Below, in pieces: positions 27,364-36,896 of a stretch of 64,000 nt of DNA. Numbering within the stretch: position 1 is the first letter of the stretch; each line of letters starts with the position of its first letter. The stretch spans positions 60,885-124,884 of the forward strand of contig JAEUIU010000003.1 in the NCBI GenBank assembly GCA_016795065.1. Direction: 5' to 3'. The translations under genes were made by a program, and so were the position numbers. The DNA comes from Phycisphaerae bacterium (GTDB lineage Bacteria > Planctomycetota > Phycisphaerae > Phycisphaerales > SM1A02). The notes beneath the pieces are model-generated. The model was not told where the DNA came from, searched no databases, and saw only the letters and a list, made by a program, of their open reading frames with translations.

Positions 27364-29499
27364 TTAACCCAAATGCGCCGGCACGTAGTACTTCGCCAGG
27401 TACTCCCCGACCATGCGATGGGTGTTGAAAACGCTCGGCACGGTCGACGCGCTGCGAAGGGCCCGCCGGATCCATTTCGTCGGCAGTCCCTTGCGGTTGC
27501 GATCGTAGAACTCGGGGATGATCTCGTACTCGAGAAGATCGTAGAGCGACTCGGCGTCGCGGGCGTCGCGGCGGTTCTGGTCGCTCTCGGTCTCGTCCTC
27601 GGTGCCGATCGCCCATCCATTCTTGCCGTCGTACCCCTCGGGCCACCAGCCATCAAGGATCGAGCAGTTGATGCCGCCGTGCATGGGCGGCTTCATGCCG
27701 CTGGTGCCGCTCGCCTCGTGCGGACGGATCGGGTTGTTGAGCCAGACATCGCAGCCCGAAACGAGGGCCCGGCCGACCCGCATGTCGTACTCCTCGACGA
27801 GGACGACCTTGCCGCGCAGCCCCTCGGATCGCATCAACTGGTAGATCTGCTTCGCGTACTCCTGACCGCCCTTGTCGCGCGGATGGGCCTTGCCGGCGAA
27901 GATGATCTGGACCGGGCGTTCGTCGTCGGCAAGCAGATCGGTCAGCCGACGCAAGTCGCGGAAGATGAGCGGGGCCCGCTTGTAGGTCGCGAAGCGCCGG
28001 GCGAAGCCGATGGTGAGGGCATCCTCGCGGAGGGTCGAGACCGCTTCAGCGGCCCCTTCGGCGCCGTCGCCTCGCTTGCATGCCGCCTCAACCAGACGGC
28101 CGCGGACGAAGTGAATGAGCTGGCGCCGCAGCGACGTCCGCAGGTTCCAGAAGTCCTCGGGCGACGCGTCTTTCGCATCCGCCCACCGACTGACCGCCGG
28201 GGTCCCGTCGTCCAGGTCGAGCCCGATCTGCCGACGCCAGAAGGTCTCCGCCTCGGGATGGAGCCAGGTGCGCGGGTGGACGCCATTGGTGATGTGCCCG
28301 ATCGGCACGTCCTTGGCGTTGGCCACGCCATAGACCGACTTCCACATCTCGCGGCTCACCCGTCCGTGCAGGGCCGCCACCCCGTTCACCTGCGCCGCGT
28401 GACGCAGGGCGAGGACGGTCATACAGAAGAGTTCGGTCGGATCGCCCGGGCGCTCGCGGCCCAGATCGGCAAACTGCCGCGCTCCGAGTCCGGCCCGATC
28501 GAGCACCGACTGAAGCGCCGCGGCGGCCACCGTCGGGTCATAGCGATCGTGTCCGGCGGGGACCGGCGTATGCGTGGTGAAGACGGTCGATGCCAGGACC
28601 CGTGCCGAGGCCTGCTCCAGCGGCATGCCACTCTCGACGAAGCGAGCGACCCGCTCGATGCAACAGAAGGCCGCGTGGCCCTCGTTGAGGTGATAGACCG
28701 TTACCGGTTCCTTCAGCGCAGCGAGGGCAATGGTGCCTCCGACCCCCAGCAGGATCTGTTGGCGCATGCGGAGTTCCGGCTCGCCCTTGTACAGCCCCTC
28801 GGTCAGGATCCGATCCTCGGGATGATTGGACGGAAGATCCGCATCGAGCAGGTACACCGTCGACCGGCCCACCTGCATACGCCAGATGCGGGCCTCGACG
28901 TCGCGACCGTTGATCGGGCAGTGGATCCGCACGCCGGTCTCGACGAGCGGCATCAGCCGGAAGTCGTAACGCGGATAGAGCACCCGCGTGTCGCCCTCTT
29001 CGGTGAACTCCTGGATGTAATAGCCGTGGCGATAGAGAAGCCCCATGCCGACGAAGGGAATGCCCAGATCGGAGCAGCTCTTGACGTGATCGCCGGCGAG
29101 GACGCCGAGACCGCCGGAATACTGCTGAAGACTCTCGTGGATCGCGAATTCCGAGCAGAAGTACGCGACGCGAAGCGTCTTCTCCTTCGGCTTGGCAACG
29201 CGAACGAACCACGGCTTCCGCTCCATCGCCGCCACCGTCGCGACCCGAGCGTCCTCAAGCACGGTGAGGAACGAGTGGTCGCTTCCGGCCGCCGAGACAC
29301 GGGCGTCGTCGACCAAGTCCAGCAGCCGGATCGGGCAGCGCTTCGTGGCCTCCCACAGCACCGGATCGAGCGCCGCAAAGGGCCGCTGGGCGATTTCGTT
29401 CCACGTCCACCAGAGGTTCATGGCCAGCTCGCGAAGCCGCTCGCGCACCACGCTTGGGGCGAGGCCTTGGGATGCTGACGTGCTCGTTGATGCCGACAT
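27364..29499 (-). CDS. glgP: Alpha-glucan (glycogen/maltodextrin) phosphorylase, GT35
   Basis: 711 aa, the short bacterial/archaeal-type alpha-glucan phosphorylase. It cleaves alpha-1,4-glucan with phosphate to glucose-1-phosphate using PLP. Recognisable segments are EFAIHESLQQYSGGLGVLAGDH, VYHLNEGHAAF, NGVHPRTWLHPE, IIFAGKAHPRDKGG and NPIRPHEASGTSGMK (about residue 590), which contains the PLP-site Lys region. It follows 4-alpha-glucanotransferase after 69 bases and works downstream of maltodextrin import and debranching or transglycosylation in this cluster. Confidence 0.95.
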   Translation of the reverse strand: MSASTSTSASQGLAPSVVRERLRELAMNLWWTWNEIAQRPFAALDPVLWEATKRCPIRLLDLVDDARVSAAGSDHSFLTVLEDARVATVAAMERKPWFVRVAKPKEKTLRVAYFCSEFAIHESLQQYSGGLGVLAGDHVKSCSDLGIPFVGMGLLYRHGYYIQEFTEEGDTRVLYPRYDFRLMPLVETGVRIHCPINGRDVEARIWRMQVGRSTVYLLDADLPSNHPEDRILTEGLYKGEPELRMRQQILLGVGGTIALAALKEPVTVYHLNEGHAAFCCIERVARFVESGMPLEQASARVLASTVFTTHTPVPAGHDRYDPTVAAAALQSVLDRAGLGARQFADLGRERPGDPTELFCMTVLALRHAAQVNGVAALHGRVSREMWKSVYGVANAKDVPIGHITNGVHPRTWLHPEAETFWRRQIGLDLDDGTPAVSRWADAKDASPEDFWNLRTSLRRQLIHFVRGRLVEAACKRGDGAEGAAEAVSTLREDALTIGFARRFATYKRAPLIFRDLRRLTDLLADDERPVQIIFAGKAHPRDKGGQEYAKQIYQLMRSEGLRGKVVLVEEYDMRVGRALVSGCDVWLNNPIRPHEASGTSGMKPPMHGGINCSILDGWWPEGYDGKNGWAIGTEDETESDQNRRDARDAESLYDLLEYEIIPEFYDRNRKGLPTKWIRRALRSASTVPSVFNTHRMVGEYLAKYYVPAHLG

Positions 29500-29568
29500 G
29501 AGGGAGTGGGGTCCTAACGGCCTGTGGGTGACGGTTCGGCCTCGCCCTCGCGAATCCCCGCGTAGGCG

Positions 29569-31032
29569 TCAGGGTGAAATCCTGCATCGCCCCGTCGCCA
29601 CGGTCAGGGACCGCAGGCGGCGCGAGGCCGAAACGGTGAGCATCGCGTCTTCCGCCCGCCATGTCCAGTTGCCCCTCGCTGTTCCGGGCAGGTTCATGCG
29701 GCTGGACGGGGGGAGCCCGACGGCGTCCTGGAGTTGAGCGATGACGATCGCCGCCGGCGACTGCATGGTCGCGCGCAGCAACGCCAACCACACGGGTTCC
29801 TGGGTGCGACCGACGTAGTTGCGAAACCGTCCGCGGACATCCTTGCCGACCGTTCGCCACCAGCCGGTGATGACCTCGTTGTCGTGCGTGCCGGGATAGG
29901 CAACGCAGTGGGCCGGATGACGACAGGGCAGGTCGTAGGAGTCCTCGCCGTAGAAGGCATTCTGCACGATGCGCATGCCTGGGAGTCCGAACCGGTCGCG
30001 AAGGGCATGGACCTCGGCGGTCACCATGCCGAGGTCCTCGGCGATGAGCGGCAGTGATCCCAAGGAGCGATAGACGGCGGTGAGCACCTCGGCGCCGGGC
30101 GTCGGGCGCCATGCCCCGCGTCGGGCGTCCTTCGCCCCACCGGGCACCTCGTAGGCGTTGTGGAAGCCGATGAAGTGATCGATCCGCACGAGATCAAAGA
30201 GCCGGCTCGCCCGTCGGAAACGCTCCGCCCACCACGCGTATCCGGTCCGTCGATGTTCGCTCCAGCGGTAGTGAGGCTGCCCCCAGAGTTGACCCGTCCG
30301 CGAGAAGGTGTCGGGCGGCACGCCGGTCAGCACCTCCGGCGAGCCGTCTCGGCGGAGCCGGAAGAGTTCGGGGCGGCACCGAACATCGGCGCTGTCCACG
30401 CCCACGAAGATGGGCACGTCGCCGATGAGGCGCACGCCGCGCGATGCCGCATGGCGGCGTAGCGCGCTCCACTGCTCGTCGAAACAGAATTGGACGAAGG
30501 CGTGGAAGCCCTCGACGCCGCCGTCGCGCTGGGCGGCGAACTCGCACCAATCGTCGATCCATGCGGCGTTCTCGCGGAGGAAGGTCTGGTACGCCGCAAA
30601 CGACTCGCCACTCCGCTCGCAAAAGGCCGCGTAAGCCGCGAGAAGGCGAGGCATCTTGTAGGAGCGAGCAGCGTCATAACAGTTCGCTCGCCGCAGAGTC
30701 CGCTCGGCGCGCAAGGCCGAGCGCGGCAGCAGCCCGCTGGCAACGAGCGGCTCAAGCGCCACGAAGAGCGGTTCGCCCGCGAACGCGCTCAGCGAGGAAT
30801 AGGGCGAATCGCCGGCCCCGATCGGGTTCACCGGGAGCATCTGCCAGAAGCGCTGACCTGCCTCAGCAAGCCAATCGACAAAGGCGAACGCGCCCCGCCC
30901 GAGGTCACCGATCCCGTGGCCGCCTGGAAGTGAGGAGATGTGCAGAAGGATGCCGCTGGCCCGCTCGGCCAGAAGCGGATGCCTCGCGATCGGCCTCAGT
31001 GCTTCCCTCGCAGGTGACATGCGTCTCGTCAC
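29569..31032 (-). CDS. malQ: 4-alpha-glucanotransferase (amylomaltase), GH77
   Basis: 487 aa. It transfers alpha-1,4-glucan segments between maltodextrins and releases glucose, feeding GlgP. GH77 landmarks are GILLHISSLPGGHGIGDLG, WQMLPVNPIGAGDSPYSS, the nucleophile Asp in VRIDHF (about 282) and the acid/base Glu in IAEDLG (about 329), then AYPGTHDNE. The GTG start at 31032 overlaps the stop of the GH13 gene and has GAGGTG five bases upstream; an ATG four codons in is the alternative. Confidence 0.94.
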   Translation of the reverse strand: MTRRMSPAREALRPIARHPLLAERASGILLHISSLPGGHGIGDLGRGAFAFVDWLAEAGQRFWQMLPVNPIGAGDSPYSSLSAFAGEPLFVALEPLVASGLLPRSALRAERTLRRANCYDAARSYKMPRLLAAYAAFCERSGESFAAYQTFLRENAAWIDDWCEFAAQRDGGVEGFHAFVQFCFDEQWSALRRHAASRGVRLIGDVPIFVGVDSADVRCRPELFRLRRDGSPEVLTGVPPDTFSRTGQLWGQPHYRWSEHRRTGYAWWAERFRRASRLFDLVRIDHFIGFHNAYEVPGGAKDARRGAWRPTPGAEVLTAVYRSLGSLPLIAEDLGMVTAEVHALRDRFGLPGMRIVQNAFYGEDSYDLPCRHPAHCVAYPGTHDNEVITGWWRTVGKDVRGRFRNYVGRTQEPVWLALLRATMQSPAAIVIAQLQDAVGLPPSSRMNLPGTARGNWTWRAEDAMLTVSASRRLRSLTVATGRCRISP

Positions 31033-33554
31033 GGCCGCACCTCGCGCCAGACGCGGCCGCCGATCGCGGGAATCGTCACCTTCGGGAAACGGTCGCCCGG
31101 CGACCGTCCGGCCGCGTCGAGGCGCGGCGACCCGTTGCTGGCGAAGACCTCGCGCCAGGTTCCCTCAACAGGCAGGCGAATCGTCGCCTCGTCTTCGCCG
31201 GCATTGAGGGCCACCAGCACGCGCTCTCCGCCGGCTTCGGCCACCTCGCCACGTTCGAAGACCCACACCTGCTGGACGTCATCGGTCAGGACCGAACGGA
31301 AGCTGCCCACCGCAAGCGCGGGAAGCGCACGCCGTAGGGCGATGACGTCGCGGTACCAGGCGTGCTGGACCTCATCGACGTGGTTCTCCTCGGGCTTGGC
31401 ATAGGGTTCAAGATCCTTCCAGACCATCGGCTTGCGGTTTGTCGGGTCGCTCGCGCCCCACATGCCGACCTCGTCGCCGTACCAGACCATCGGCGCGCCG
31501 ACATAGGTCATCTGGAGCAGGGCCAGCAGGCGCACCCGTTCGTATGCCCACGCGGGCGGCTTCGTCGCGACATAAGCGTGAGCGCCTTCCTGCGGACGGT
31601 TCTCCTGGTTGTACTCGCGATCGGGATTCACGATCATCGACGCGATGCGATCGGTGTCGTGGCTGTCGAGCAGGTTCTGGAGGACATACGTCGCTTCGGA
31701 GGGATAGGCGAGCCGCAGCTCGGCCAGCCTTCGATCGAGTTCGCTCGCACCGATGCGCTTCTGGCGATTCGCGACCCATGCGAAGGCCGCCTCGGCGAAG
31801 GGGTAGTTCATCACCGCATCAAACGCGTTGCCGTCTAACCATTCGTCCGCACGACGCCAGATCTCGCCGACGATGTACGCATCGGGGTTGATCGACTTGA
31901 CCAGGGCCCGCCATTCACGCCAGAAGCCCAGCGGAATCTCGTTCGGTACGTCCAGTCGCCAGCCATCAATGCCGTCGGCCGGATTGCCATCGCCATCGGG
32001 ATCCATCCATCGCTTCGTGATCGCGGCGATGTGGTCGATGACCTCTCGGCTGGCGATGCCCTGCTCGTCCTTGCGGAAGACCGGCATCGAAGGGAAACCC
32101 GCCCATCCTTCGATCTCGACCGGATCCCAACTCTTCACCGAGAACCAATCGGCGAACCGCGACTCCCTTCCCTTGGCCATCACGTCGCGATAGGCCGGAA
32201 AGAGGACGCCGACGTGATTGAACACGCCGTCGATGATGACCCGAAAGCCCTGTGCCTTCGCTTCCTTCACGAGGGCGAGAAACTCGCGATCGCTCTCGGT
32301 CCAGGTCCAGGTCGACGGATCGAGCAGGTCTTCCTTCGCTTCGGCGGCCGCATAGTCGCCGCGCGTGCCAAGATGCTCATCGACGTGAATGTAGCTCGTT
32401 GCGTCGTAGCGATGGAGTGACGGCGATTGAAAGATCGGCGTCAGATAGATCGCCGTGACCCCAAGCTCCTTGAGGTAGGGCAGCTTCTGCCGAATGCCCT
32501 CGAGATCGCCACCGTAGCGCCGCTCAAAGACCGTGTCGTAGAAGTGGGAGCCCCTCGCCCGCTCGGCCTCGGTGCGCTCGTACCAGTCGGAGGTCCAAGG
32601 AAGGACGCCGTCCTGGTCGTTTGCCGTCCGGCCGTTGCGGAAACGCTCGGGGAAAATCTGGTACCAGATCGCCCGCTTCGCCCAATCCGGCGTGCGCAGC
32701 GAAGCGTTGCGCTCAGACGGGTCCAACACATAGATCTCGGGATCTCGTACCACGGTGTCTCCATCATGCACGCGAAACGTGTATTCGGTGTGATCGCCGC
32801 CGAAACCTTCCTCGCCCGGCGGCATCCACTCCGCCTCCCACAGTTGAAAGGGCGGCATCTTCAGCACGGGCCGCATCGCCATCGGGTCGCCAGAACGGAC
32901 CATGAGATCCACCCGTTCCACGTCGTCGCCAAGCGTTCGATAGCGAATGGTCACGCCGCCCGATGGCGTCGTGGAGCGGAAGAGGTGTCGATGCGGCTCA
33001 TGTCCCAACGCTGCGTTCTCGATCTTCCCATCGCCCGCCCGGGCCCTGCCGGACCCCACATTGGCCAGCGCCCCCAACCGAAGAAGCGAATTGAAGCCGC
33101 CGTTGCGGTCGTCCACGCGATCGGGATTTCGCGGATCGACGCGCCAGACGCTACCGTCGACGACGAACTTGTACTCCCAGGTGCCGGGCGCGATCACCGT
33201 GGTGCCCGTCCAGACGCCATCGGCCCCGCGGGCCAACGCCAGCGCATCCCGCGACCAGGAGTTGAATCCTCCAGCGACCGTGACGGTGCGCGGCGTATGA
33301 TCGAGATCCGCGCCGGGGCGGAAGAGGAAGCGAACGCCCCACCGACCGTCCTCTCGTAAGGTCGCCTCGACCGAGGGAGGCAGCGTCATTCCTGCGGACG
33401 GATCGATCGACGCGATTGCGTCGGAGGGTGGCCACGGCGGTGTGGCCGCACATGCCTTGAGCAGCAACGCGGAGGCGAGCATCACCCGGAGGATCGCCCG
33501 ACCTGCAGCGATCGGTACAGGCCAGAACTCATCTCGAATGGGGAGTCGTGGCAT
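31029..33554 (-). CDS. Exported GH13 alpha-glucan hydrolase (cyclomaltodextrinase/neopullulanase-like)
   Basis: 841 aa. A hydrophobic leader (VMLASALLLKAC) suggests export or lipid anchoring. Two N-terminal glycogen-binding-like (CBM48/E-set) sandwiches are followed by a catalytic barrel with the four GH13 regions: DGVFNHVG (about 440), GWRLDVPNE (nucleophile Asp, about 527), VGEIW (acid/base Glu, about 560) and DSHDTDR (about 627). It probably degrades starch or maltodextrins outside the inner membrane into oligosaccharides for the adjacent ABC importer. It diverges from that importer with only 37 bases between starts. Confidence 0.9.
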   Translation of the reverse strand: MPRLPIRDEFWPVPIAAGRAILRVMLASALLLKACAATPPWPPSDAIASIDPSAGMTLPPSVEATLREDGRWGVRFLFRPGADLDHTPRTVTVAGGFNSWSRDALALARGADGVWTGTTVIAPGTWEYKFVVDGSVWRVDPRNPDRVDDRNGGFNSLLRLGALANVGSGRARAGDGKIENAALGHEPHRHLFRSTTPSGGVTIRYRTLGDDVERVDLMVRSGDPMAMRPVLKMPPFQLWEAEWMPPGEEGFGGDHTEYTFRVHDGDTVVRDPEIYVLDPSERNASLRTPDWAKRAIWYQIFPERFRNGRTANDQDGVLPWTSDWYERTEAERARGSHFYDTVFERRYGGDLEGIRQKLPYLKELGVTAIYLTPIFQSPSLHRYDATSYIHVDEHLGTRGDYAAAEAKEDLLDPSTWTWTESDREFLALVKEAKAQGFRVIIDGVFNHVGVLFPAYRDVMAKGRESRFADWFSVKSWDPVEIEGWAGFPSMPVFRKDEQGIASREVIDHIAAITKRWMDPDGDGNPADGIDGWRLDVPNEIPLGFWREWRALVKSINPDAYIVGEIWRRADEWLDGNAFDAVMNYPFAEAAFAWVANRQKRIGASELDRRLAELRLAYPSEATYVLQNLLDSHDTDRIASMIVNPDREYNQENRPQEGAHAYVATKPPAWAYERVRLLALLQMTYVGAPMVWYGDEVGMWGASDPTNRKPMVWKDLEPYAKPEENHVDEVQHAWYRDVIALRRALPALAVGSFRSVLTDDVQQVWVFERGEVAEAGGERVLVALNAGEDEATIRLPVEGTWREVFASNGSPRLDAAGRSPGDRFPKVTIPAIGGRVWREVRP

Positions 33555-33591
33555 CGCGTATCGGCCTCGGGCGGGTCGGTATAGTAGCGAC

Positions 33592-36012
33592 ATGTCCTTG
33601 CGCGGCGGTCAGGAGTTCAGCGCGAACGGCACGTTCCGCGTGCTGCGCCGCGTGTGCAAGGCGGCGCTCGGGCTTGCCGCCCTGCTCGTGATCGTGTGGA
33701 GCTTTCTTCACGTCGCGTGGCGCGAGGGCTCGCGACTCCTGTCTCGCCCCAACTCGACCGTCCTGACGGTCATGCACTGGTCAGGCGACGGCGGCCCGGA
33801 AGAGGACGAGATGGTCGAGCGCTCGATGCGGGCGTTCGAGGCCGCCCATCCGGGCATCACCGTGCGGCGAATCAACCCCGGCGACATGGGCAGCTTCTAC
33901 ACGAAGCTCCAAACGATGTTCGCGGCCGGCGAGCCGCCGGACCTCTTCTATCTCGGCGCCGAACGGGTAGCGAGTTTCGCGTCGCTGGGCCTAGTCGCAC
34001 CGCTCGACGCGTTCGTGGAAGCCGATGCCTCGAGCTCGGATCCGCGCGCTCTGCATCTGGATGCCTTCTTTCCCAACTGCGTCGAGGCCTTCCGCTACGA
34101 CGGTACCGGCGTCGGCCGTGGCCCGCTGTACGGCGTGCCGAAGGACTTCACGACCATTGGCTTCTACTACAACAAGAGCCTCTTCGATGCGGCCGGCGTC
34201 CCCTACCCCAAGGCCGATTGGACCTGGGAGGATTTCGTCGCGACGGCTCGCGGGCTGAAGCGATTGGATGGCGTCGTCGGCGCCGAGTTCGTCACGTGGC
34301 CGATGGTGCTGCGGGCCTATCTTCGCAGCGAGGGCGTCGAGGCCCGCGGCAAGGACTTTGATGACGTGCGACTGCGCGACGAGGGCGTCTTCGCGGCCCT
34401 TGATCGGCTTCGCTCATGGCGACACGATGAGGCGAACACGCTCACCGGCGGCAAGTCGAAACTCGCCTCGGGAGGTCCGCTCTTCACGACCGGAAGAGTC
34501 GGCATGGTCGGACCCTTCGGCCGTTGGCAAGTGCCGCAGTACCGGAAGATCACCGCGTTCGACTGGGACTTCGCTCCGATGCCGCGCGGAGCGGCCCGCG
34601 AGAACATCGTCATCACCGTGGCATGGTCGGTCGCCTCGCAGAGTCGCCACAAGAGCGAGGCGTGGAAGCTCGCCCGCTGGCTCACCAGCCCCGAGTCGCA
34701 GGCCGAACAGTCCCGCCTCGGACTGGCGATCCCGACGCTGCGCGCCGTCGCCGAGAGCGACGCGTTCCTCGACCCCAACGCCCTGCCCGCCAACGACGCG
34801 GCGTTTCTCGTGCCGCTTCGCGATCCCAGCTACGTCGCGAAGGTGATCGATTGGCCGGCCGATGCGACCTATGAACAGCTTCTCGGTTCGCGGCTTGACG
34901 CGGCTCTTCTCACCGGCGCGCGATCGCTCGAGGACGCGATCGGCGACTTCGAGAGGGCTTGGACGCAGCACCGCGATTCGCCGCTGGCACGCGGGAAGTT
35001 CGAGCCCTTTCCATGGTCGGCAACGGTCGGCGTCATGAGCGTCCTGTTAGGCGTGGGTGCCATCGCCGCGGTCGTCTTCTACGCCCGCGGGCCAGGCTCG
35101 CGATCCGCCCGACGCGAGGAGCGGGCCGGGCTCCTGATGGTCTCGCCCTGGCTGGTCGGATTCGCACTCTTCCTCGCCGTACCGATTGCGACGAGCCTCT
35201 TCCTTTCGCTCAGCGCCTGGAAGGGACTCTCGACCCTCGATCAGGCCCGCTACGTTGGGACGACCAACTACGTGCAGCTCCTTGGCCATGACGAGCGGTT
35301 CTGGCGCAGCCTCTGGGTCACGGTCTATTACGTCCTCGTTGCGGTGCCTGCTGGGCAACTCTTCGCCTTGCTGGCAGCGCTCCTGATGAACTCGAAGGTG
35401 CGCGGCATCGGCTTCTATCGCGCCGCGTGGTACCTGCCGAGCGTCCTTTCCGGCGTCGGCGTCGCGGTCCTCTGGCGATGGGTCTTCGATCCCGAAGTCG
35501 GCCTGATGAACGCGATCCTGAGTCCTCTCTTCGGGCTCGTCGGTCTCTCCCTCCCCGAGTGGTTCGGCAAGGACGCGGCATGGCTCGGCCCGCCGGCCTT
35601 TGCGATCATGACGCTCTGGTCGGTCGGCGGCAGCATGATGATCTATCTCGCCGGGCTTCAGAACATCCCGCAGGACCTGCACGAGGCCGCCGAGATCGAC
35701 GGCGTCGGACGGGTGCGCCGCTTCTTCTCGATCACCCTGCCGATGCTCTCGCCGGTGATTCTCTTCAACGCCCTCATGGCCCTCATCGCGGGCTTTCAGG
35801 TCTTCACGCAGGCCTTCGTCATGACCAGCGGCGAGCCGGGCGACTTGACCCGCTTCTACGCTCTCTACCTCTACAACCAGGCGTTTGATCTCTATGCGAT
35901 GGGCTACGCCTCGGCGATGGCCTGGATCCTCCTGGTGATCATTCTGGGCGTCACGCTTCTCCTGATGCGAACGAGCGCCCGCTACGTCTACTACGAGGGG
36001 CTCCGCTCATGA
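33592..36012 (+). CDS. Maltodextrin-type ABC transporter: solute-binding protein fused to MalF-type permease
   Basis: 806 aa. An N-terminal membrane anchor (about 22-40) is followed by a family-1 solute-binding domain (about 55-440) with FEAAHPGITVRRINPGDMGSFYTKLQTMFAAGEPPD and an internal ENIVITVAWSVASQ segment. A transmembrane helix at about 475 and a MalF-type permease (about 510-806) complete the chain, including the EAA loop LHEAAEIDGVGRVRRFFSITLP (about 695). In most systems these are separate proteins. Fusion tethers the binding protein to its channel. It forms an operon with the MalG- and MalK-type genes (ATGA overlap). Confidence 0.9.
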   Translation: MSLRGGQEFSANGTFRVLRRVCKAALGLAALLVIVWSFLHVAWREGSRLLSRPNSTVLTVMHWSGDGGPEEDEMVERSMRAFEAAHPGITVRRINPGDMGSFYTKLQTMFAAGEPPDLFYLGAERVASFASLGLVAPLDAFVEADASSSDPRALHLDAFFPNCVEAFRYDGTGVGRGPLYGVPKDFTTIGFYYNKSLFDAAGVPYPKADWTWEDFVATARGLKRLDGVVGAEFVTWPMVLRAYLRSEGVEARGKDFDDVRLRDEGVFAALDRLRSWRHDEANTLTGGKSKLASGGPLFTTGRVGMVGPFGRWQVPQYRKITAFDWDFAPMPRGAARENIVITVAWSVASQSRHKSEAWKLARWLTSPESQAEQSRLGLAIPTLRAVAESDAFLDPNALPANDAAFLVPLRDPSYVAKVIDWPADATYEQLLGSRLDAALLTGARSLEDAIGDFERAWTQHRDSPLARGKFEPFPWSATVGVMSVLLGVGAIAAVVFYARGPGSRSARREERAGLLMVSPWLVGFALFLAVPIATSLFLSLSAWKGLSTLDQARYVGTTNYVQLLGHDERFWRSLWVTVYYVLVAVPAGQLFALLAALLMNSKVRGIGFYRAAWYLPSVLSGVGVAVLWRWVFDPEVGLMNAILSPLFGLVGLSLPEWFGKDAAWLGPPAFAIMTLWSVGGSMMIYLAGLQNIPQDLHEAAEIDGVGRVRRFFSITLPMLSPVILFNALMALIAGFQVFTQAFVMTSGEPGDLTRFYALYLYNQAFDLYAMGYASAMAWILLVIILGVTLLLMRTSARYVYYEGLRS

Positions 36013-36893
36013 GCGCCCGGCGTTCCCTGGTTCGTACCGCGCTCGCCGCCGCCGCTGCCCATGGGCTTCTGGTCGGCGGGATGCTCGTCATGCTCCTGCC
36101 GCTGGTTTGGATGCTCTGCGTGAGCCTGCTCACCTCGGAGCGGGCCCAGTCGGCCACGGTCTCCGGCGATTACCTCAAGCTCCTACCGACCGATCCGCAG
36201 TTCGCCAACTATCGCGAGGCCCTGGCCCAGATGAGTTCGGTCCGTTGGGAGGGCTTCCGCAACGCTCTCGCCAATTCCGTCGTCGTGACCACGCTCTGCG
36301 TCGTCGCCACATCGCTCAGTTCGAGTCTCGTCGGCTTCGCCTTCGCGCGCTTGCGCTTTCGCGGCCGGGGAACGCTCTTCATCATCATGCTCGCGACGAT
36401 GATGCTGCCCGCGCAGGTCACGCTCATCCCGCTCTTTCTCCTCTTTCGCGGACTCGGCTGGATCGACACGCTGCTGCCGCTGATCGTGCCGGCCTTCTTC
36501 GGCAACGCCTTCTTCATCTTCATGTATCGCCAGTTCATCGCCCAGATTCCCGAGTCGCTGATCGAGGCCGCCGCGATGGACGGCTACGGCTGGCTCGGGA
36601 TCTGGTGGCATATCGCGCTGCCTCTCTGCCGGCCGGTGACGGCGATCTGCGCGGTCTTCACCTTCGTGTTCGTGTGGAACGACTTCCTCGGTCCGCTCGT
36701 CTTTCTGCATTCCGACGATCAGGCCACCCTTGCGGTGGCGCTCAACAGCTTTCGAAACCAGTACGGCGGTGTGAACAATGTGCATCTCCTCATGGCCGCG
36801 AGCCTGGTGACGATGCTGCCCTGCATTCTTCTTTTCCTCGCCGCCCAGAGACAGTTCATCGAGGGGCTCGGCAAGGGCGCGGTCAAGGGCTAA
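36009..36893 (+). CDS. ABC transporter permease, MalG type
   Basis: 294 aa with six hydrophobic helices. The EAA motif is PESLIEAAAMDGYGWLGIWWHIALP (about 180-205), the docking site for the ATPase. It pairs with the permease half of the upstream fusion to form the import channel. The start overlaps the upstream stop (ATGA), and its own stop is three bases before the ATPase gene, so the three genes are one transcript. Confidence 0.94.
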   Translation: MSARRSLVRTALAAAAAHGLLVGGMLVMLLPLVWMLCVSLLTSERAQSATVSGDYLKLLPTDPQFANYREALAQMSSVRWEGFRNALANSVVVTTLCVVATSLSSSLVGFAFARLRFRGRGTLFIIMLATMMLPAQVTLIPLFLLFRGLGWIDTLLPLIVPAFFGNAFFIFMYRQFIAQIPESLIEAAAMDGYGWLGIWWHIALPLCRPVTAICAVFTFVFVWNDFLGPLVFLHSDDQATLAVALNSFRNQYGGVNNVHLLMAASLVTMLPCILLFLAAQRQFIEGLGKGAVKG

Positions 36894-36896
36894 ACC

